The notes below the pieces were generated by a model. It was not told the DNA's origin and did no database searches. It was given only the letters and a program-made list of their open reading frames with translations. From NCBI RefSeq assembly GCF_023721715.1, contig NZ_JAMDLG010000001.1, forward strand, positions 1,367,889-1,431,888: DNA of 64,000 nucleotides. Reading direction: 5' to 3'. The stretch comes from Parasegetibacter sp. NRK P23. GTDB taxonomy: Bacteria; Bacteroidota; Bacteroidia; Chitinophagales; Chitinophagaceae. Of this stretch, positions 8,888 to 18,628 are shown piece after piece (within the stretch, counting starts at the first letter, position 1; each line of letters starts with the position of its first letter). The position numbers and the translations under genes were made by a program.

Positions 8888-10129
8888 ATGCGCAAGAACC
8901 TGTTAAACCTGTCCTTATCAGCATGTCTGTTGTTGTTATCCTCTACGGTATGGCCCCAGCTGCAAAAACTTTACATTAACCCCAAAGCGGTGGGCAACGA
9001 GAAGCAATCGAACTTTATCGATTCCGTGAAGTTCGTTCCGCTGGAGCCTTTGTCGAAAGTTGCCATGGGATTGAACATGAACATCCAGGTAACCCCTGAT
9101 TATTTCCTGCTCACCGATTATCCCAAAAAGAACATCTTCGTTTACAACAAGCAGGGAAAACTGGTGAGCACCATTCAGTTCAAGCGGCTGGGCAATAACT
9201 TCTACCCGCAATACAGGGAAGAAACCAACCAGGTCGTTTTCTTCGGCGGCAACAAGAATTTCAACCTCACGCCTAAAGATGCCATCAGCATCGAAATAAA
9301 CTGGAACAACCCCAGGAACCGTAAATACTATAGAAAGTATGTCATCGATCTGAACGACACTACCTTCACCCTGAAAAAGATGTTGCCGGAACTCCACGAA
9401 GTGGCCAGAACGGTTCATTTTTACGACGACCACTTCCTGAAAGGAAAAATCACCACCAGCAACCTTTACAAAGACAGCCTGAGTTACGAAGTGCAGCTCA
9501 TCCGTCACGATAAGGTGATCAAAAGCTTTTTCCCGTACAACCACATCAATGAACCCAGGTTCTCGTTTACGGAAGAAAGCGCTTATTTCTCTGAAACCGA
9601 TACGCCTTACGTCCGCTACGTAACCCGGCCATTCTGTGATACGATTTATAAACTGGTGCGGGATAGCCTTGCCCCCATATATCAACTGGTGCTGCCCCTG
9701 GAAAACAAACTGCCCCCCGATTTTTATTCCAGGACCTTCAAAAATAATTCAGAACGGACCAACTTCAACCAGAACAACGCCATGCTGCTCCACCAGCCCT
9801 TCAGTTTTTATGAAACACCCAGGCTGATCTTCTTCGGCATCAGGTACCTCTCTAACTTCGGGACCTATATCTACAACAAAGCCAACAACACCACGTACAA
9901 AACCGCGAACATCAAAGGAGACAGCACCCATTATAACCTGAATCTGATGGGCGGATACGGCAGTGCCCTGCGCGATGGCGCATTTTTCAACCTGATCAAA
10001 GCAGGCGATTTACAGGCTTTCTTTGAAAAACACAAAGAAGCGGTACCGCCACCTGAACTGAAAGCGTACCTCCAAAGCAATCCTTCCCCGGAAAGCCCTG
10101 TTGTCGTATCCTTTAAACTGAAAAGCTGA
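8888..10129 (+). CDS. 6-bladed beta-propeller protein
   Basis: The ATG at 8888 gives 413 residues with a signal peptide (LLNLSLSACLLLLSSTVWPQ). The frame extends upstream into the previous gene but without a leader. The segment IDSVKFVPLEP matches VKKIEFVPLET of the propeller lipoprotein at 6738, and ITPDYFLLTDY-type and IFVYNKQGKLV repeats continue through the protein. GC content is higher than in the preceding five genes and resembles the TonB-type gene that starts 4 bp downstream. The tight spacing suggests a two-gene unit in which the propeller could cap or assist the outer-membrane barrel. Confidence 0.7.
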   Translation: MRKNLLNLSLSACLLLLSSTVWPQLQKLYINPKAVGNEKQSNFIDSVKFVPLEPLSKVAMGLNMNIQVTPDYFLLTDYPKKNIFVYNKQGKLVSTIQFKRLGNNFYPQYREETNQVVFFGGNKNFNLTPKDAISIEINWNNPRNRKYYRKYVIDLNDTTFTLKKMLPELHEVARTVHFYDDHFLKGKITTSNLYKDSLSYEVQLIRHDKVIKSFFPYNHINEPRFSFTEESAYFSETDTPYVRYVTRPFCDTIYKLVRDSLAPIYQLVLPLENKLPPDFYSRTFKNNSERTNFNQNNAMLLHQPFSFYETPRLIFFGIRYLSNFGTYIYNKANNTTYKTANIKGDSTHYNLNLMGGYGSALRDGAFFNLIKAGDLQAFFEKHKEAVPPPELKAYLQSNPSPESPVVVSFKLKS

Positions 10130-10133
10130 TCCT

Positions 10134-12944
10134 ATGAAACGCATACACATCGCGCTGCTCCTGTTGTTCTGGGTCGCAACGACATTAGCCCAAACGGGAA
10201 AACTGACGGGCTCCGTACTCGACTCACTCACCAAAACATCTATGGAACTGGCTACGGTAAGTCTGTTCCAAAATGACTCCACACTCATCGGATACAAACT
10301 TTCCGATAAAGATGGCGTTTTCTCTTTCGATAAACTTCCTTTGAACAAACCGATGAAGCTCACTGTTTCCTATGCGGGTTACAAAGAATTCTTCACTACG
10401 GTAACACTGGAAAAACCATCCGGCGATACGCTGAATATCTTCCTCAGCATTAACGTAGATGACTCCAACGCCGTAATTGTTACGGCCGCGGCGCCTATCC
10501 GCATGAACGGCGATACGCTCGAGATCAACCCCGCTGCGTTTAAAATGAGGCCCGATGCCGTTGTGGAAGAATTGCTGAATGAAGTGCCGGGCATTACCAT
10601 CTGGTCCGACGGTACCATTACGGTGAACGGAAGAAAAGTGCAGAACTTTTATGTGGATGGAAAACCCTTCCTGGGCGTTTCTGATCCCCGCTTCGCCACG
10701 CAGAACCTCCCCAAGAACGCCATCGAAAAGATTCAGGTGTACCAGGAATACGACAGGGCGAATATCGGCAGGCAGAAGCAACCGCAGGACTCCATACTCA
10801 ACATGAACGTGAAACTCAAGGAGAGCAGCAAGAAAGGCTACTTCGGAAAAATGGGCGCGGGTTATGGCACCAGCGACCGGTTCGAATCGGACCTCAGCTT
10901 CCAGGTGTACAATAAAAGGAGCAGCCTGGCGCTGGGTGGCGGATACAACAATACCAACAAAGGCATCGGCAACCTGATGGACATGCTGATGACCAATACC
11001 TACAGGAATTTCAATCCAAACCTCTACAACGTCAGCTATTTTGGCGGGCAGGGCATCAACAAAAACCACTCCATTGGCGGTTTGCTCACCCATAATTTCA
11101 TCGAATCCCAAAACAGCCGGGAACGCAACAGCGCCGTGTTCACCTACAACAAATCAGGAACGGACAACTATACCACGGATCTTTTGCTGCAGAACAGGAC
11201 CACCGCGGCCAACCCCCAAATGATACGGGAAGAAGGCGTGCAATTTCTTAACACAGACCGGCACGACCTCTCCCTGAACTATGAAAAAACCACCGGTTAC
11301 GACAACAACCTGAAACTGACCGGCACCGCGGCTTTTAACAAAGGAGCGGGCAACACCAACAGAACCACCACCGTGATGGACGCGGGCGGCGCACTGCAAA
11401 GCACCAATACCAACCGGTCCTTCCGGAACAGCAGAACAGACAACAGCGGAATGGAATTTTCCTTCTCCAAATCGGACGAGTATGATCCGCTGAAAGCGAT
11501 CAATCTACAGTTGAATCTCCAACAGGGCAACGCCCGGGGCCAGACCGAGACACAGAGCGTATTCAACTCCTTCACCGATAATAGTACCGACACCTCTTTT
11601 GTGCGCCGGTACAATACGGACCACCAGACCCTGAACCTGGGCGGATCGCTGACTTACCCCGGATTGAAACGATTGCTGTTCGGCAGGTTCGACCTTTGGG
11701 GCATCAGCCTCGACTTATCCCAGTATTTCAACTTTAGCCGTTCAGCCGGCAACACAAGGGTAAGTGATTTCGACAGTACAAGCGGCGACTATATCGCAAA
11801 CGGAGCGCTCTCCAACTTCAACCGGAACGAAGTATTGAAGTATACGCCCTCCATATGGGCATCCAAAGGCTTCAACAAATGGTCGGACAAATTCAACCGC
11901 TCCATCTCCCTGAACGCCCACGTGTACCAGGATTTTAATGCAGACAGAAATACTTCATCCATCGCCAAAAGAAACCTCGACCGGAACTTTCAGTTCTTTC
12001 GGTATGAAGGCACCGTGAACTACCAGTATTATAAAATGCAGCGATTCCTGTATTATTCTTCCCTGAATTTCAGCAGGGATTTCAGCTACGCTTCCATCGA
12101 CCAGTTGTACACTATTGTAGACGACATCAACGCTTACCAGATCAGGGTAGGTAACCCCGGCCTGAAAAATACGGTAAACGACCGGTTGAATTTAAACGCC
12201 AACTTCAATACCCAGTCGCCAAAATCAAAATACAGTATAAACAGTTTTCTCAACGCCATGTACCTGCAGTCGCGGAACCCGGTCATCGACAGCGTGATCA
12301 ATGATGCTTCCGGAAAAAGAATCTACTACTATACCAATGCGGGCCATAGTACTCAATTTTATACAAACTATAATTTCAACATCACGAGGAGGATACAGAA
12401 GAGTTCCATACAACTCTCGTACAACGGCTCAGTTAACCAGAGCAGGAACCCCAGTTATGTAGACGGGCTTTACACCATCAGCCAGAACAACAGCCTGAAC
12501 AACCGCGTTACCCTGCAATATACCTATCGTTCGTTGCTGGTACTGAACCTGTCCCGGAACATGCAGCAGAACCAAACCAAACAAACGGCCGCGGGCCTCA
12601 CCCCGTTCAAGAACAGCAACCACACCACCCGGGTGAGCCTTACCCTGAACCATCCCAAAAATTTCACGTTCAGCAGCACGGTAGACAACATAGAGAACTC
12701 CAGTCTTGAAAAAGCAACCGTACTCTGGAACGCCTTCGCTTCCTACCGTTTCCTGAACCAGCAGGGCGAATTGAAACTATCGGGCATGGACCTGCTGAAA
12801 CAATACCGGAACATTTCAAACTACGCCAACCAGTTTGGCACCACCACCAGCGTTACAAACGGGTTACAGCAATACTTCCTGGTTACGTTCTCTTATTTCC
12901 CCAGGAAGTTCGGGAAAAGGGAAATCAAAAGGAGGGATGGGTAA
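10134..12944 (+). CDS. TonB-receptor-like outer-membrane barrel with CarboxypepD_reg-like domain
   Basis: The 936-residue protein has a signal peptide (MKRIHIALLLLFWVATTLAQ). It then has a carboxypeptidase-regulatory-like beta-sandwich (GKLTGSVLDSLTKTSMELATVSLF, about 22-105) and a plug-like region (LNEVPGITIWSDGTITVNGR, VDGKPFLG, about 140-230). A long barrel rich in alternating aromatic strands follows. This is the OMP_b-brl_3 type of receptor, smaller than SusC and without a SusD partner here. It starts 4 bp after the propeller gene. Substrate unknown. Confidence 0.85.
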   Translation: MKRIHIALLLLFWVATTLAQTGKLTGSVLDSLTKTSMELATVSLFQNDSTLIGYKLSDKDGVFSFDKLPLNKPMKLTVSYAGYKEFFTTVTLEKPSGDTLNIFLSINVDDSNAVIVTAAAPIRMNGDTLEINPAAFKMRPDAVVEELLNEVPGITIWSDGTITVNGRKVQNFYVDGKPFLGVSDPRFATQNLPKNAIEKIQVYQEYDRANIGRQKQPQDSILNMNVKLKESSKKGYFGKMGAGYGTSDRFESDLSFQVYNKRSSLALGGGYNNTNKGIGNLMDMLMTNTYRNFNPNLYNVSYFGGQGINKNHSIGGLLTHNFIESQNSRERNSAVFTYNKSGTDNYTTDLLLQNRTTAANPQMIREEGVQFLNTDRHDLSLNYEKTTGYDNNLKLTGTAAFNKGAGNTNRTTTVMDAGGALQSTNTNRSFRNSRTDNSGMEFSFSKSDEYDPLKAINLQLNLQQGNARGQTETQSVFNSFTDNSTDTSFVRRYNTDHQTLNLGGSLTYPGLKRLLFGRFDLWGISLDLSQYFNFSRSAGNTRVSDFDSTSGDYIANGALSNFNRNEVLKYTPSIWASKGFNKWSDKFNRSISLNAHVYQDFNADRNTSSIAKRNLDRNFQFFRYEGTVNYQYYKMQRFLYYSSLNFSRDFSYASIDQLYTIVDDINAYQIRVGNPGLKNTVNDRLNLNANFNTQSPKSKYSINSFLNAMYLQSRNPVIDSVINDASGKRIYYYTNAGHSTQFYTNYNFNITRRIQKSSIQLSYNGSVNQSRNPSYVDGLYTISQNNSLNNRVTLQYTYRSLLVLNLSRNMQQNQTKQTAAGLTPFKNSNHTTRVSLTLNHPKNFTFSSTVDNIENSSLEKATVLWNAFASYRFLNQQGELKLSGMDLLKQYRNISNYANQFGTTTSVTNGLQQYFLVTFSYFPRKFGKREIKRRDG

Positions 12945-13031
12945 ACGGGGAAGGAGTTTCAGGGGGCGAGACCATTTCATCTTTACAGGATATTTGCTAT
13001 TTTGTTCCTCGTCCACCCAACACCAGGCAAC

Positions 13032-13664
13032 ATGGCAAAAAAATACATTGTACTACTGTGCACCATCATCTCTATGGCACTGCTCTTCATTGCGGCCTAT
13101 CTTTACCCCGGCGGTTCCATCCAGGATAAAAACTCCATTGGATTTATCTGGAACAGGAACTTCATCAGCAATCTCTTCGGAGAGAAAGCGCTGAACGGAG
13201 CGGATAATGCTTCGAGGATATGGGCCATCATCGGGATGGCGTTTCACGCCATAGGTAATGGCATCTTTTTTCTGCATACGGCGCAGAAAATGCCTTCCCG
13301 CCACGCGGCTTTGGTCCTGAAGATTGTGGGTTACACCAATATGCTGTTCAGCTTCCTGATTGTCACGCCATGGCACGATAGTATGGTAACGATCTCCAGC
13401 ACGCTTTCGCTGCTGGGCCTGTTTTACATTACCGTATTCATTTTAAGAACGAAGCTGCACCTGTTGAAAGTCGCCTGTATACTTTTCATGTTGATGTTTT
13501 ATTACACCCTGTTTCTATATGGTTCCGGCGATTGGATCATGCTGGCTATTATGCAGAAAGTATCGCTCATCTGCTCTATGATTCTGGTGTTGTGGGTGGA
13601 ATATTTTACGAAAAAGGAAGATTTTATGGTGGGAAAAAAAGCAACCCTGACCACCGCCAATTAA
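13032..13664 (+). CDS. Seven-helix membrane protein, DUF998-like
   Basis: The 210-residue product contains about seven hydrophobic helices, beginning with YIVLLCTIISMALLFIAAYLYPGG and including FLIVTPWHDSMVTIS and ILFMLMFYYTLFLYG. The HD pair in PWHDSM and the overall layout recall DUF998 and related integral membrane proteins. The ATG at 13032 is preferred over an upstream TTG at 13002. It converges with the gene at 13675, leaving only 10 bp between stop codons. Function unknown. Confidence 0.6.
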   Translation: MAKKYIVLLCTIISMALLFIAAYLYPGGSIQDKNSIGFIWNRNFISNLFGEKALNGADNASRIWAIIGMAFHAIGNGIFFLHTAQKMPSRHAALVLKIVGYTNMLFSFLIVTPWHDSMVTISSTLSLLGLFYITVFILRTKLHLLKVACILFMLMFYYTLFLYGSGDWIMLAIMQKVSLICSMILVLWVEYFTKKEDFMVGKKATLTTAN

Positions 13665-13674
13665 TCACGAAACA

Positions 13675-14328
13675 CTATTGTTTAAAAGGCATACCCGCTC
13701 TTCTTTCCCCCTTTATAAACGCGGGCATTCCCACCATACGCGCCAACGGATGCACCTGGTGAATTTCGTAGGCATATTCAAAAAACATACTGTCGCAGGT
13801 TTGCCTGAAGTACAACTTGCTTACATCTGGAAAAGTCATCACGCCCGCACGAAGGTGGCGGGCCGTAAAACGAAACTCCGTGTTGTACTGTTTCCCGAAT
13901 AGACTCAAATCCCACACCTGTACGGGCTTTGCTGTTGGTATATGGAAAGCGTCCAGCTGCTTGTTCCAATGAAGGAGGTAATGGTAGAATACCAATGAAT
14001 CCGGCAGCTGCTTAAGGTCTGGCCGGGAGAGCACCCGCCGTTCTATTCCGCTATCCACCAGCGCGTAGGTGAGCCATCCCTCGTTTTTTAATTCGTTTAG
14101 CTCCGATTCCACGGCCCTGGTACTGGACAACAGGAGCGAATCCGGTACAACGATAAATGTGTTGGGTGCCAGCGAATCGTATTTGAGGATGGAAGCGCGG
14201 GCGGCTTCTCCACGCGCTTCTGTAGTTTCACAGGAGTTATCGGTACACCCACAGATCAGATGGAAACAAAACAGTAAAACAATGGATAAAAGTAAGGAGG
14301 CCCTGTTGAAAGATACTGAATGCGGCAT
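13675..14328 (-). CDS. Hypothetical lipoprotein
   Basis: The 217-residue protein begins with a hydrophobic leader ending in HLICGC, a lipobox-like site. After that come soluble sequences such as LKYDSLAPNTFIVVPDSLLLS and FFEYAYEIHQVHPLARMVGMPAFIKGERRAGM. No known domain was recognised. It is encoded alone, tail to tail with the DUF998-like gene and 139 bp downstream of the end of the carbohydrate-binding gene, from which it is separated by a terminator. Confidence 0.6.
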   Translation of the reverse strand: MPHSVSFNRASLLLSIVLLFCFHLICGCTDNSCETTEARGEAARASILKYDSLAPNTFIVVPDSLLLSSTRAVESELNELKNEGWLTYALVDSGIERRVLSRPDLKQLPDSLVFYHYLLHWNKQLDAFHIPTAKPVQVWDLSLFGKQYNTEFRFTARHLRAGVMTFPDVSKLYFRQTCDSMFFEYAYEIHQVHPLARMVGMPAFIKGERRAGMPFKQ

Positions 14329-14421
14329 AAGGTTTAAGTTGAACCATAAATGTATTGCCGAAATCTATGCTCAATTGTTAATCAACCTTAAACAGATTGT
14401 TAACACCCAAATGTACCAAAG

Positions 14422-14446
14422 AAAAACGGCCACCATCAGGCGGCCG
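14422..14446 (-). terminator. Rho-independent terminator of the carbohydrate-binding protein gene
   Basis: Read on the minus strand, CGGCCGCC, the loop TGAT and GGTGGCCG form an 8-bp stem with one G-U pair, followed directly by TTTTTC. It lies 21 bp after the stop codon at 14468. Confidence 0.75.
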
Positions 14447-14467
14447 CTTTCTTCTTCAAACCCTCAC

Positions 14468-15814
14468 TCAATTCGCACCAATCTTCGTTACCACACTGCT
14501 TATTGTAAAACCTGTTCTCAACGTGCCCCCGGTATAAATGGCGCTGCTGTACAATCCATCCAGCAGGGAACCTGTTGCCGTTCCTCCTGTATACACCGAA
14601 TAAGAAGTTCCGGCAACCAGCGCGGGAGAAGACAACACCACAGACTGGTATGCTTTGGCGGGCGCATAAGTAAGAATGTTAGTACCCGCCGCATTGCTGA
14701 TGTTTACCAATGTGCCCGCTTGCAAACTGCTGCCGAATGTAACCAGCACCGATGGTTGTGTGGAAGTAGCGCCAGGCAGTTGCGCCATACCCGAACTACC
14801 CACCGCCAACAGGTAGCCGCCAGTCATCTTGAATGAATTGTCATAGTCAATCGGGCCATCCGCATTGGAAGTAGGGCCATCCACGATAATGGTTCCCCCG
14901 CTCATTTCGATGGAACCGTTCACATCCACGCCATCGCCACCCGCATTGATATAAAGGTACCCGCCTTTCATGTAGAGGTAGCAGGTGGCATCGGTGTCGG
15001 ACGAACCGTTCAGTCCATCGTCTGTGGAAACAAGGCGCGCCTCGCCGCCCGTGATGGTGATCACTTCGCCTTCCAGTCCTTCCTCACTTTTCGTGATGGT
15101 TATATTCCCGCCATTAATGTTCAGCGCGGCATCCGCATGCAGTCCATCGTTGCCTGCGGCAAGGGTATAGGTGCCGCCATCAACAGTAACATTGTCGCTG
15201 CTTTTAATGGCTGAACCCGCTGAGGTAATGGAGAACGTTCCTTCTTTCAGAATAATGCCGCCTTCCGCGTCGATGCCAGCATCCTCCTTCGCGTTCACCG
15301 AAAGTGTTCCCGTTCCGAATACCGACAGGTTGGAGGCACTGTAAACGACGGCCTCCGAAGCGTTCCCACTGGCATCTGTAAGCGAAGATATGGTTCCCGG
15401 CATCAGGTAGAGGATGGTTTTCGAAGCGCTTTTCACCCTGATTGGCGCGTCGCCGGATCCGGTAACAGACGCGCCATCCAACATAATCTTCACCTTATCG
15501 GATGTGTCCGCGTTCACGACCAGTTGCCCCGACAACAATGTGCCCACCACCCGGTAGGTACCCGCTTCCGTAATGGTGGCCGTGGTACCACTGGCGGTGG
15601 CCCCCGTTCCTGAAATGGAAATGGATGTCTGATTCAATGTAATCACTGTGGCACCGGATGTATTCAGCGTATAATCATCATCTTCTTCCACGTTACTTCC
15701 CGGAAGGGTAACGGTTGTTTCTTCGTTTTCTTGCGAATCATCCTTATTGCAGGAACTGAACAGCAATCCTGCCTGCAGGAGAACCGCGCAAAGTATGGTT
15801 GTTCGTTTGTTCAT
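14468..15814 (-). CDS. Cthe_2159-family carbohydrate-binding lipoprotein
   Basis: The 448-residue protein has a lipoprotein leader (AVLLQAGLLFSSC, lipid Cys 22). A beta-helix follows with repeated IDAEGGIILKEGTFSITSAGSAIKSSD- and GLHADAALNINGGNITITKSEEGLEGE-like turns and many Asp residues. This is the pattern of the Cthe_2159 family (DUF4353), whose founding member binds acidic pectic polysaccharides with calcium. A short C-terminal domain (ALVAGTSYSVYTGGTA) follows. A surface polysaccharide-binding role is likely. It is divergent from the GH92 gene across a 263-bp intergenic region in which no promoter could be assigned with confidence. Confidence 0.8.
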   Translation of the reverse strand: MNKRTTILCAVLLQAGLLFSSCNKDDSQENEETTVTLPGSNVEEDDDYTLNTSGATVITLNQTSISISGTGATASGTTATITEAGTYRVVGTLLSGQLVVNADTSDKVKIMLDGASVTGSGDAPIRVKSASKTILYLMPGTISSLTDASGNASEAVVYSASNLSVFGTGTLSVNAKEDAGIDAEGGIILKEGTFSITSAGSAIKSSDNVTVDGGTYTLAAGNDGLHADAALNINGGNITITKSEEGLEGEVITITGGEARLVSTDDGLNGSSDTDATCYLYMKGGYLYINAGGDGVDVNGSIEMSGGTIIVDGPTSNADGPIDYDNSFKMTGGYLLAVGSSGMAQLPGATSTQPSVLVTFGSSLQAGTLVNISNAAGTNILTYAPAKAYQSVVLSSPALVAGTSYSVYTGGTATGSLLDGLYSSAIYTGGTLRTGFTISSVVTKIGAN

Positions 15815-16077
15815 GGTAAAGCGTGTTGTTTGTACGAAAGAACAACCATTCAGAAAAAGCGGGAATACAGTATCGGTAGTTGGGCCTAATATCCCGGTGA
15901 ACGAAGGGGTACGCTTTAAATAAAACCCTTTGGTAACAAGGCTTTAACAAAAAAAATTCAAATATAGATAACATAGCCGGTCATCCATTTTGCATAGCTT
16001 TAACATTGTTAATACATCCTAAATCCATCCGATCGGAAATAGTATTCATGCTTTCTTTACAGCCACACCTATCAACA

Positions 16078-18129
16078 ATGAAACGCATTCTTTTCTTTCT
16101 ATGCCTTTGTTCCGCCATTTGTTCAACGGCTCAAAACATGGCTTCTGATAATGTAGCCCAGTTCGTGAATGTGTTCCTCGGCACCTCCGGCGACCACGGA
16201 CAGCTTTCTCCTGCCGCATCCTATCCCTTCAGCATGATGAGTATAGGACCACAAACTTATCCGAATACCCATACGGGTTATGAATACAACGCTAAAAAGT
16301 TCCTCGGCTTTACGCACAACCGATTTGAAGGCGTGGGCTGCACGGGAAGTGGCGGCAATATGCTGATCAAACCATTCATTCCAAACAAAGAGCATATCCT
16401 GTGGAAGCAAACAGAAAAAGCAGCGCCAGGTTACTACAATGTGCAGTTCACCAATGGCATCTCCGCCGAAATGACGGTAGTGGAAAAATCAGGCATGCAC
16501 CACTATACTTTTCCCGACCACCACAAAGGATTTGAACTGAACCTCGACCATACCCTTTCCAACCGGTTCGTAGCCGAGGAACATAATATTGATGGCAATT
16601 CTATCAACGGATGGATAGAATCCACCACTACATGTAACGCGGGTAAATACAGGGTGTATTTCGCCATGTCATTTTCAGAAGCGGTAGCCTGGAACAAAGT
16701 ATCGGAACACCGGTATACCGTATTGCCGAAAACCGACAGCAAAGAAGTGTATGTAAAAGTAGCTTTCTCTTCCGTGGATGTTGAACACGCGAAACAGGCG
16801 TTGCCCGCACAAACCTTCTCCCAACTCCGCTCCGCTGCGTTTACTGCGTGGAACAATATGCTGGGTGCCATAAAAGTGGAAGGTGATCCTGAAAGGAAGA
16901 AATTGTTCTATTCATTGTTGTACCGCACCATTCAATCGCCCTACATTATTTCAGAAAAAGACGGCAGCTTCCGGGGCAACGATGGCACGCTGCAAAACTC
17001 AAAAGACACCATGTACAACGGATGGGCCATCTGGGACAATTACCGCACACAACTGCCCCTGGTCTCCATCGCGTGGCCACAACAGTTCCGGGGCATGGCC
17101 AACTCCATCGCCAACCTGTACCGCTTCGGGAAAAAAGACTACGCCACGCAACATGAACCTTCCAATACGGTACGCACCGAACACGCCGTAGTAGTATTGC
17201 TGGATGCTTTGCGCAAAGGGGTTTCACTTCCCTTCAACGCTATCGTGGACTCTATTGTGAAAGAAGTGTCCAACCTCGATTATTCCCGTCCCGATAAAGC
17301 GCTGGAATCCTGCTATGACGCTTGGGCGCTTTCCAAAATACTGGATACACTAGGCAGAAAAGAAGAAGCCCTGCTGTTCCGCGACAAGGCGTGGACGTAC
17401 AAAACTTATTGGGAGAAGGATTTTAAAGACATTTCGAAACCCGACGTGGACCGCATGCAGGCCCGCGGGCTCTACCAGGGCACCATCTGGCAATACCGCT
17501 GGTTCGTTCCTTTCGATGTGAAAGGGCTGATAGAACTGGCGGGCGGCGAAACAACATTCATCCAACAACTAGACACCTTCTTTGAACGCGACCTCTACAA
17601 CCATGCGAACGAACCCGATATCCAGGTGCCGTTCCTTTACAACGCCACCACACAACCCTGGAAATCGCAGGCACTGGTACACGCCTATGCCATTGATACC
17701 GTGGTGCAGTACTATTTTAACGACAACAGCCGCGGCATTGATCCCTTTGTAGACCGAATTTATAAGAATGAACCCAAAGCCTATATCCGCACTATGGACG
17801 ATGATGCCGGCGCCCTATCGGCCTGGTTCATCTTCGCCGCATCGGGCATTTCACCGGCCTGCGTGGGAGAACCGGTATATTACCTGCATGCGCCGTTGTT
17901 TCCTTCGGTACGTTTTACCTGGGGCGGGAAAAAACCCTTCCATATTAAGGTAAAGAATTTTTCCGCATCCAATAAGTATATCGCTTCAGTAGTACTGAAT
18001 GGAAAACGGCTGAAGCGAAATTATCTTTTGCATGAAGAGATTTTAAAGGGCGGAGAACTGGAGATCACGGTTTCAGAGGAACCGGTGAAGGAGGCTTTCG
18101 GGGAGGTTTGGGTGAGTGGGATGGAGTAG
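16078..18129 (+). CDS. GH92 family alpha-mannosidase
   Basis: The 683-residue exported enzyme (signal peptide MKRILFFLCLCSAICSTAQ) shows the GH92 landmarks: VNVFLGTSGDHGQLSPAA, GFTHNRFEGVGCTGSGGN, the NEP motif with Glu512 as candidate general acid, and DDDAGALSAWFIFAASG at 574-590 with the Asp residues that serve as base. GH92 enzymes are calcium-dependent exo-alpha-mannosidases that remove alpha-1,2/1,3/1,4-linked mannose, for example from yeast mannan or N-glycans. An earlier in-frame ATG exists, but 16078 is chosen for the signal peptide. No SusC/SusD pair is attached to it. Confidence 0.88.
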   Translation: MKRILFFLCLCSAICSTAQNMASDNVAQFVNVFLGTSGDHGQLSPAASYPFSMMSIGPQTYPNTHTGYEYNAKKFLGFTHNRFEGVGCTGSGGNMLIKPFIPNKEHILWKQTEKAAPGYYNVQFTNGISAEMTVVEKSGMHHYTFPDHHKGFELNLDHTLSNRFVAEEHNIDGNSINGWIESTTTCNAGKYRVYFAMSFSEAVAWNKVSEHRYTVLPKTDSKEVYVKVAFSSVDVEHAKQALPAQTFSQLRSAAFTAWNNMLGAIKVEGDPERKKLFYSLLYRTIQSPYIISEKDGSFRGNDGTLQNSKDTMYNGWAIWDNYRTQLPLVSIAWPQQFRGMANSIANLYRFGKKDYATQHEPSNTVRTEHAVVVLLDALRKGVSLPFNAIVDSIVKEVSNLDYSRPDKALESCYDAWALSKILDTLGRKEEALLFRDKAWTYKTYWEKDFKDISKPDVDRMQARGLYQGTIWQYRWFVPFDVKGLIELAGGETTFIQQLDTFFERDLYNHANEPDIQVPFLYNATTQPWKSQALVHAYAIDTVVQYYFNDNSRGIDPFVDRIYKNEPKAYIRTMDDDAGALSAWFIFAASGISPACVGEPVYYLHAPLFPSVRFTWGGKKPFHIKVKNFSASNKYIASVVLNGKRLKRNYLLHEEILKGGELEITVSEEPVKEAFGEVWVSGME

Positions 18130-18145
18130 CTCGTACAACCACCCC

Positions 18146-18232
18146 AGCGCTGTGGAACCACGAAAGAAATAGCTTATGCGATAAGGGTAACACGCTGCAT
18201 TTCTGTTCTGTTATTGGTTCCATCCAAGCGCT
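18146..18232. other. Imperfect inverted repeat between convergent genes
   Basis: AGCGCT-GT-GGAACC at 18146-18159 can pair with GGTTCC-ATCCA-AGCGCT at 18216-18232 across a loop of about 56 bases. It lies between the stops of the GH92 gene and of the immunity gene and could serve as a two-way transcription end. There is no T-run, so this is tentative. Confidence 0.3.
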
Positions 18233-18238
18233 CCTACT

Positions 18239-18622
18239 TTAACGAAACGCTTTCTCCTTATCCTTAAACCTTTTGAAGGCAGATCTTGCCAGTTTGTCAA
18301 GACGTTTACTCTTATAAAAAGCTAAAGACTCATTCAGAGCCGCCTTCAGATTTTGCTCTTTATACAACATGGGTGGAATGATGGAATTATAAAATGCTTT
18401 GCCCAAGCTGTCTGCCTCGCTTGCAAAAGCGTCACTTCCAATCAGACTGAAATTTACACCTGGAGAAATGTCGCTTTTTTCTAAGTTTGGATGTGCCATT
18501 TTTATGGCAGCGATGAATGCTATATTTTTGTACGTTGAAATCCAATAGTCCTTTAGCGGCTGCTTTTTCTGAACCGAACAGCCAATTATTGTAAAAGACA
18601 ATGCTAATAATATATATCGCAT
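18239..18622 (-). CDS. Tai4-like immunity lipoprotein (candidate)
   Basis: The 127-residue protein has a lipoprotein leader (LLALSFTIIGC, lipid Cys 15) and an all-helical body: LKDYWISTYKNIAFIAAIKM, DAFASEADSLGKAFYNSI, LNESLAFYKSKRLDKLARS. The helical layout and the final FYKSKRLDKL segment resemble Tai4, the periplasmic immunity protein that dimerises over the Tae4 active site; this comparison is by eye. The gene starts 6 bp after the stop of the Tae4-like toxin on the same strand, the usual toxin-immunity order. A membrane-anchored immunity protein would protect the producer's own peptidoglycan. Both genes are AT-rich relative to neighbours. Confidence 0.6.
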   Translation of the reverse strand: MRYILLALSFTIIGCSVQKKQPLKDYWISTYKNIAFIAAIKMAHPNLEKSDISPGVNFSLIGSDAFASEADSLGKAFYNSIIPPMLYKEQNLKAALNESLAFYKSKRLDKLARSAFKRFKDKEKAFR

Positions 18623-18628
18623 ACTAAA

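Noticed and set aside
14069-14836. Long plus-strand open frame across the lipoprotein and carbohydrate-binding genes
   Set aside because: It is antisense to two genes with clear leaders and domains and spans a terminator.
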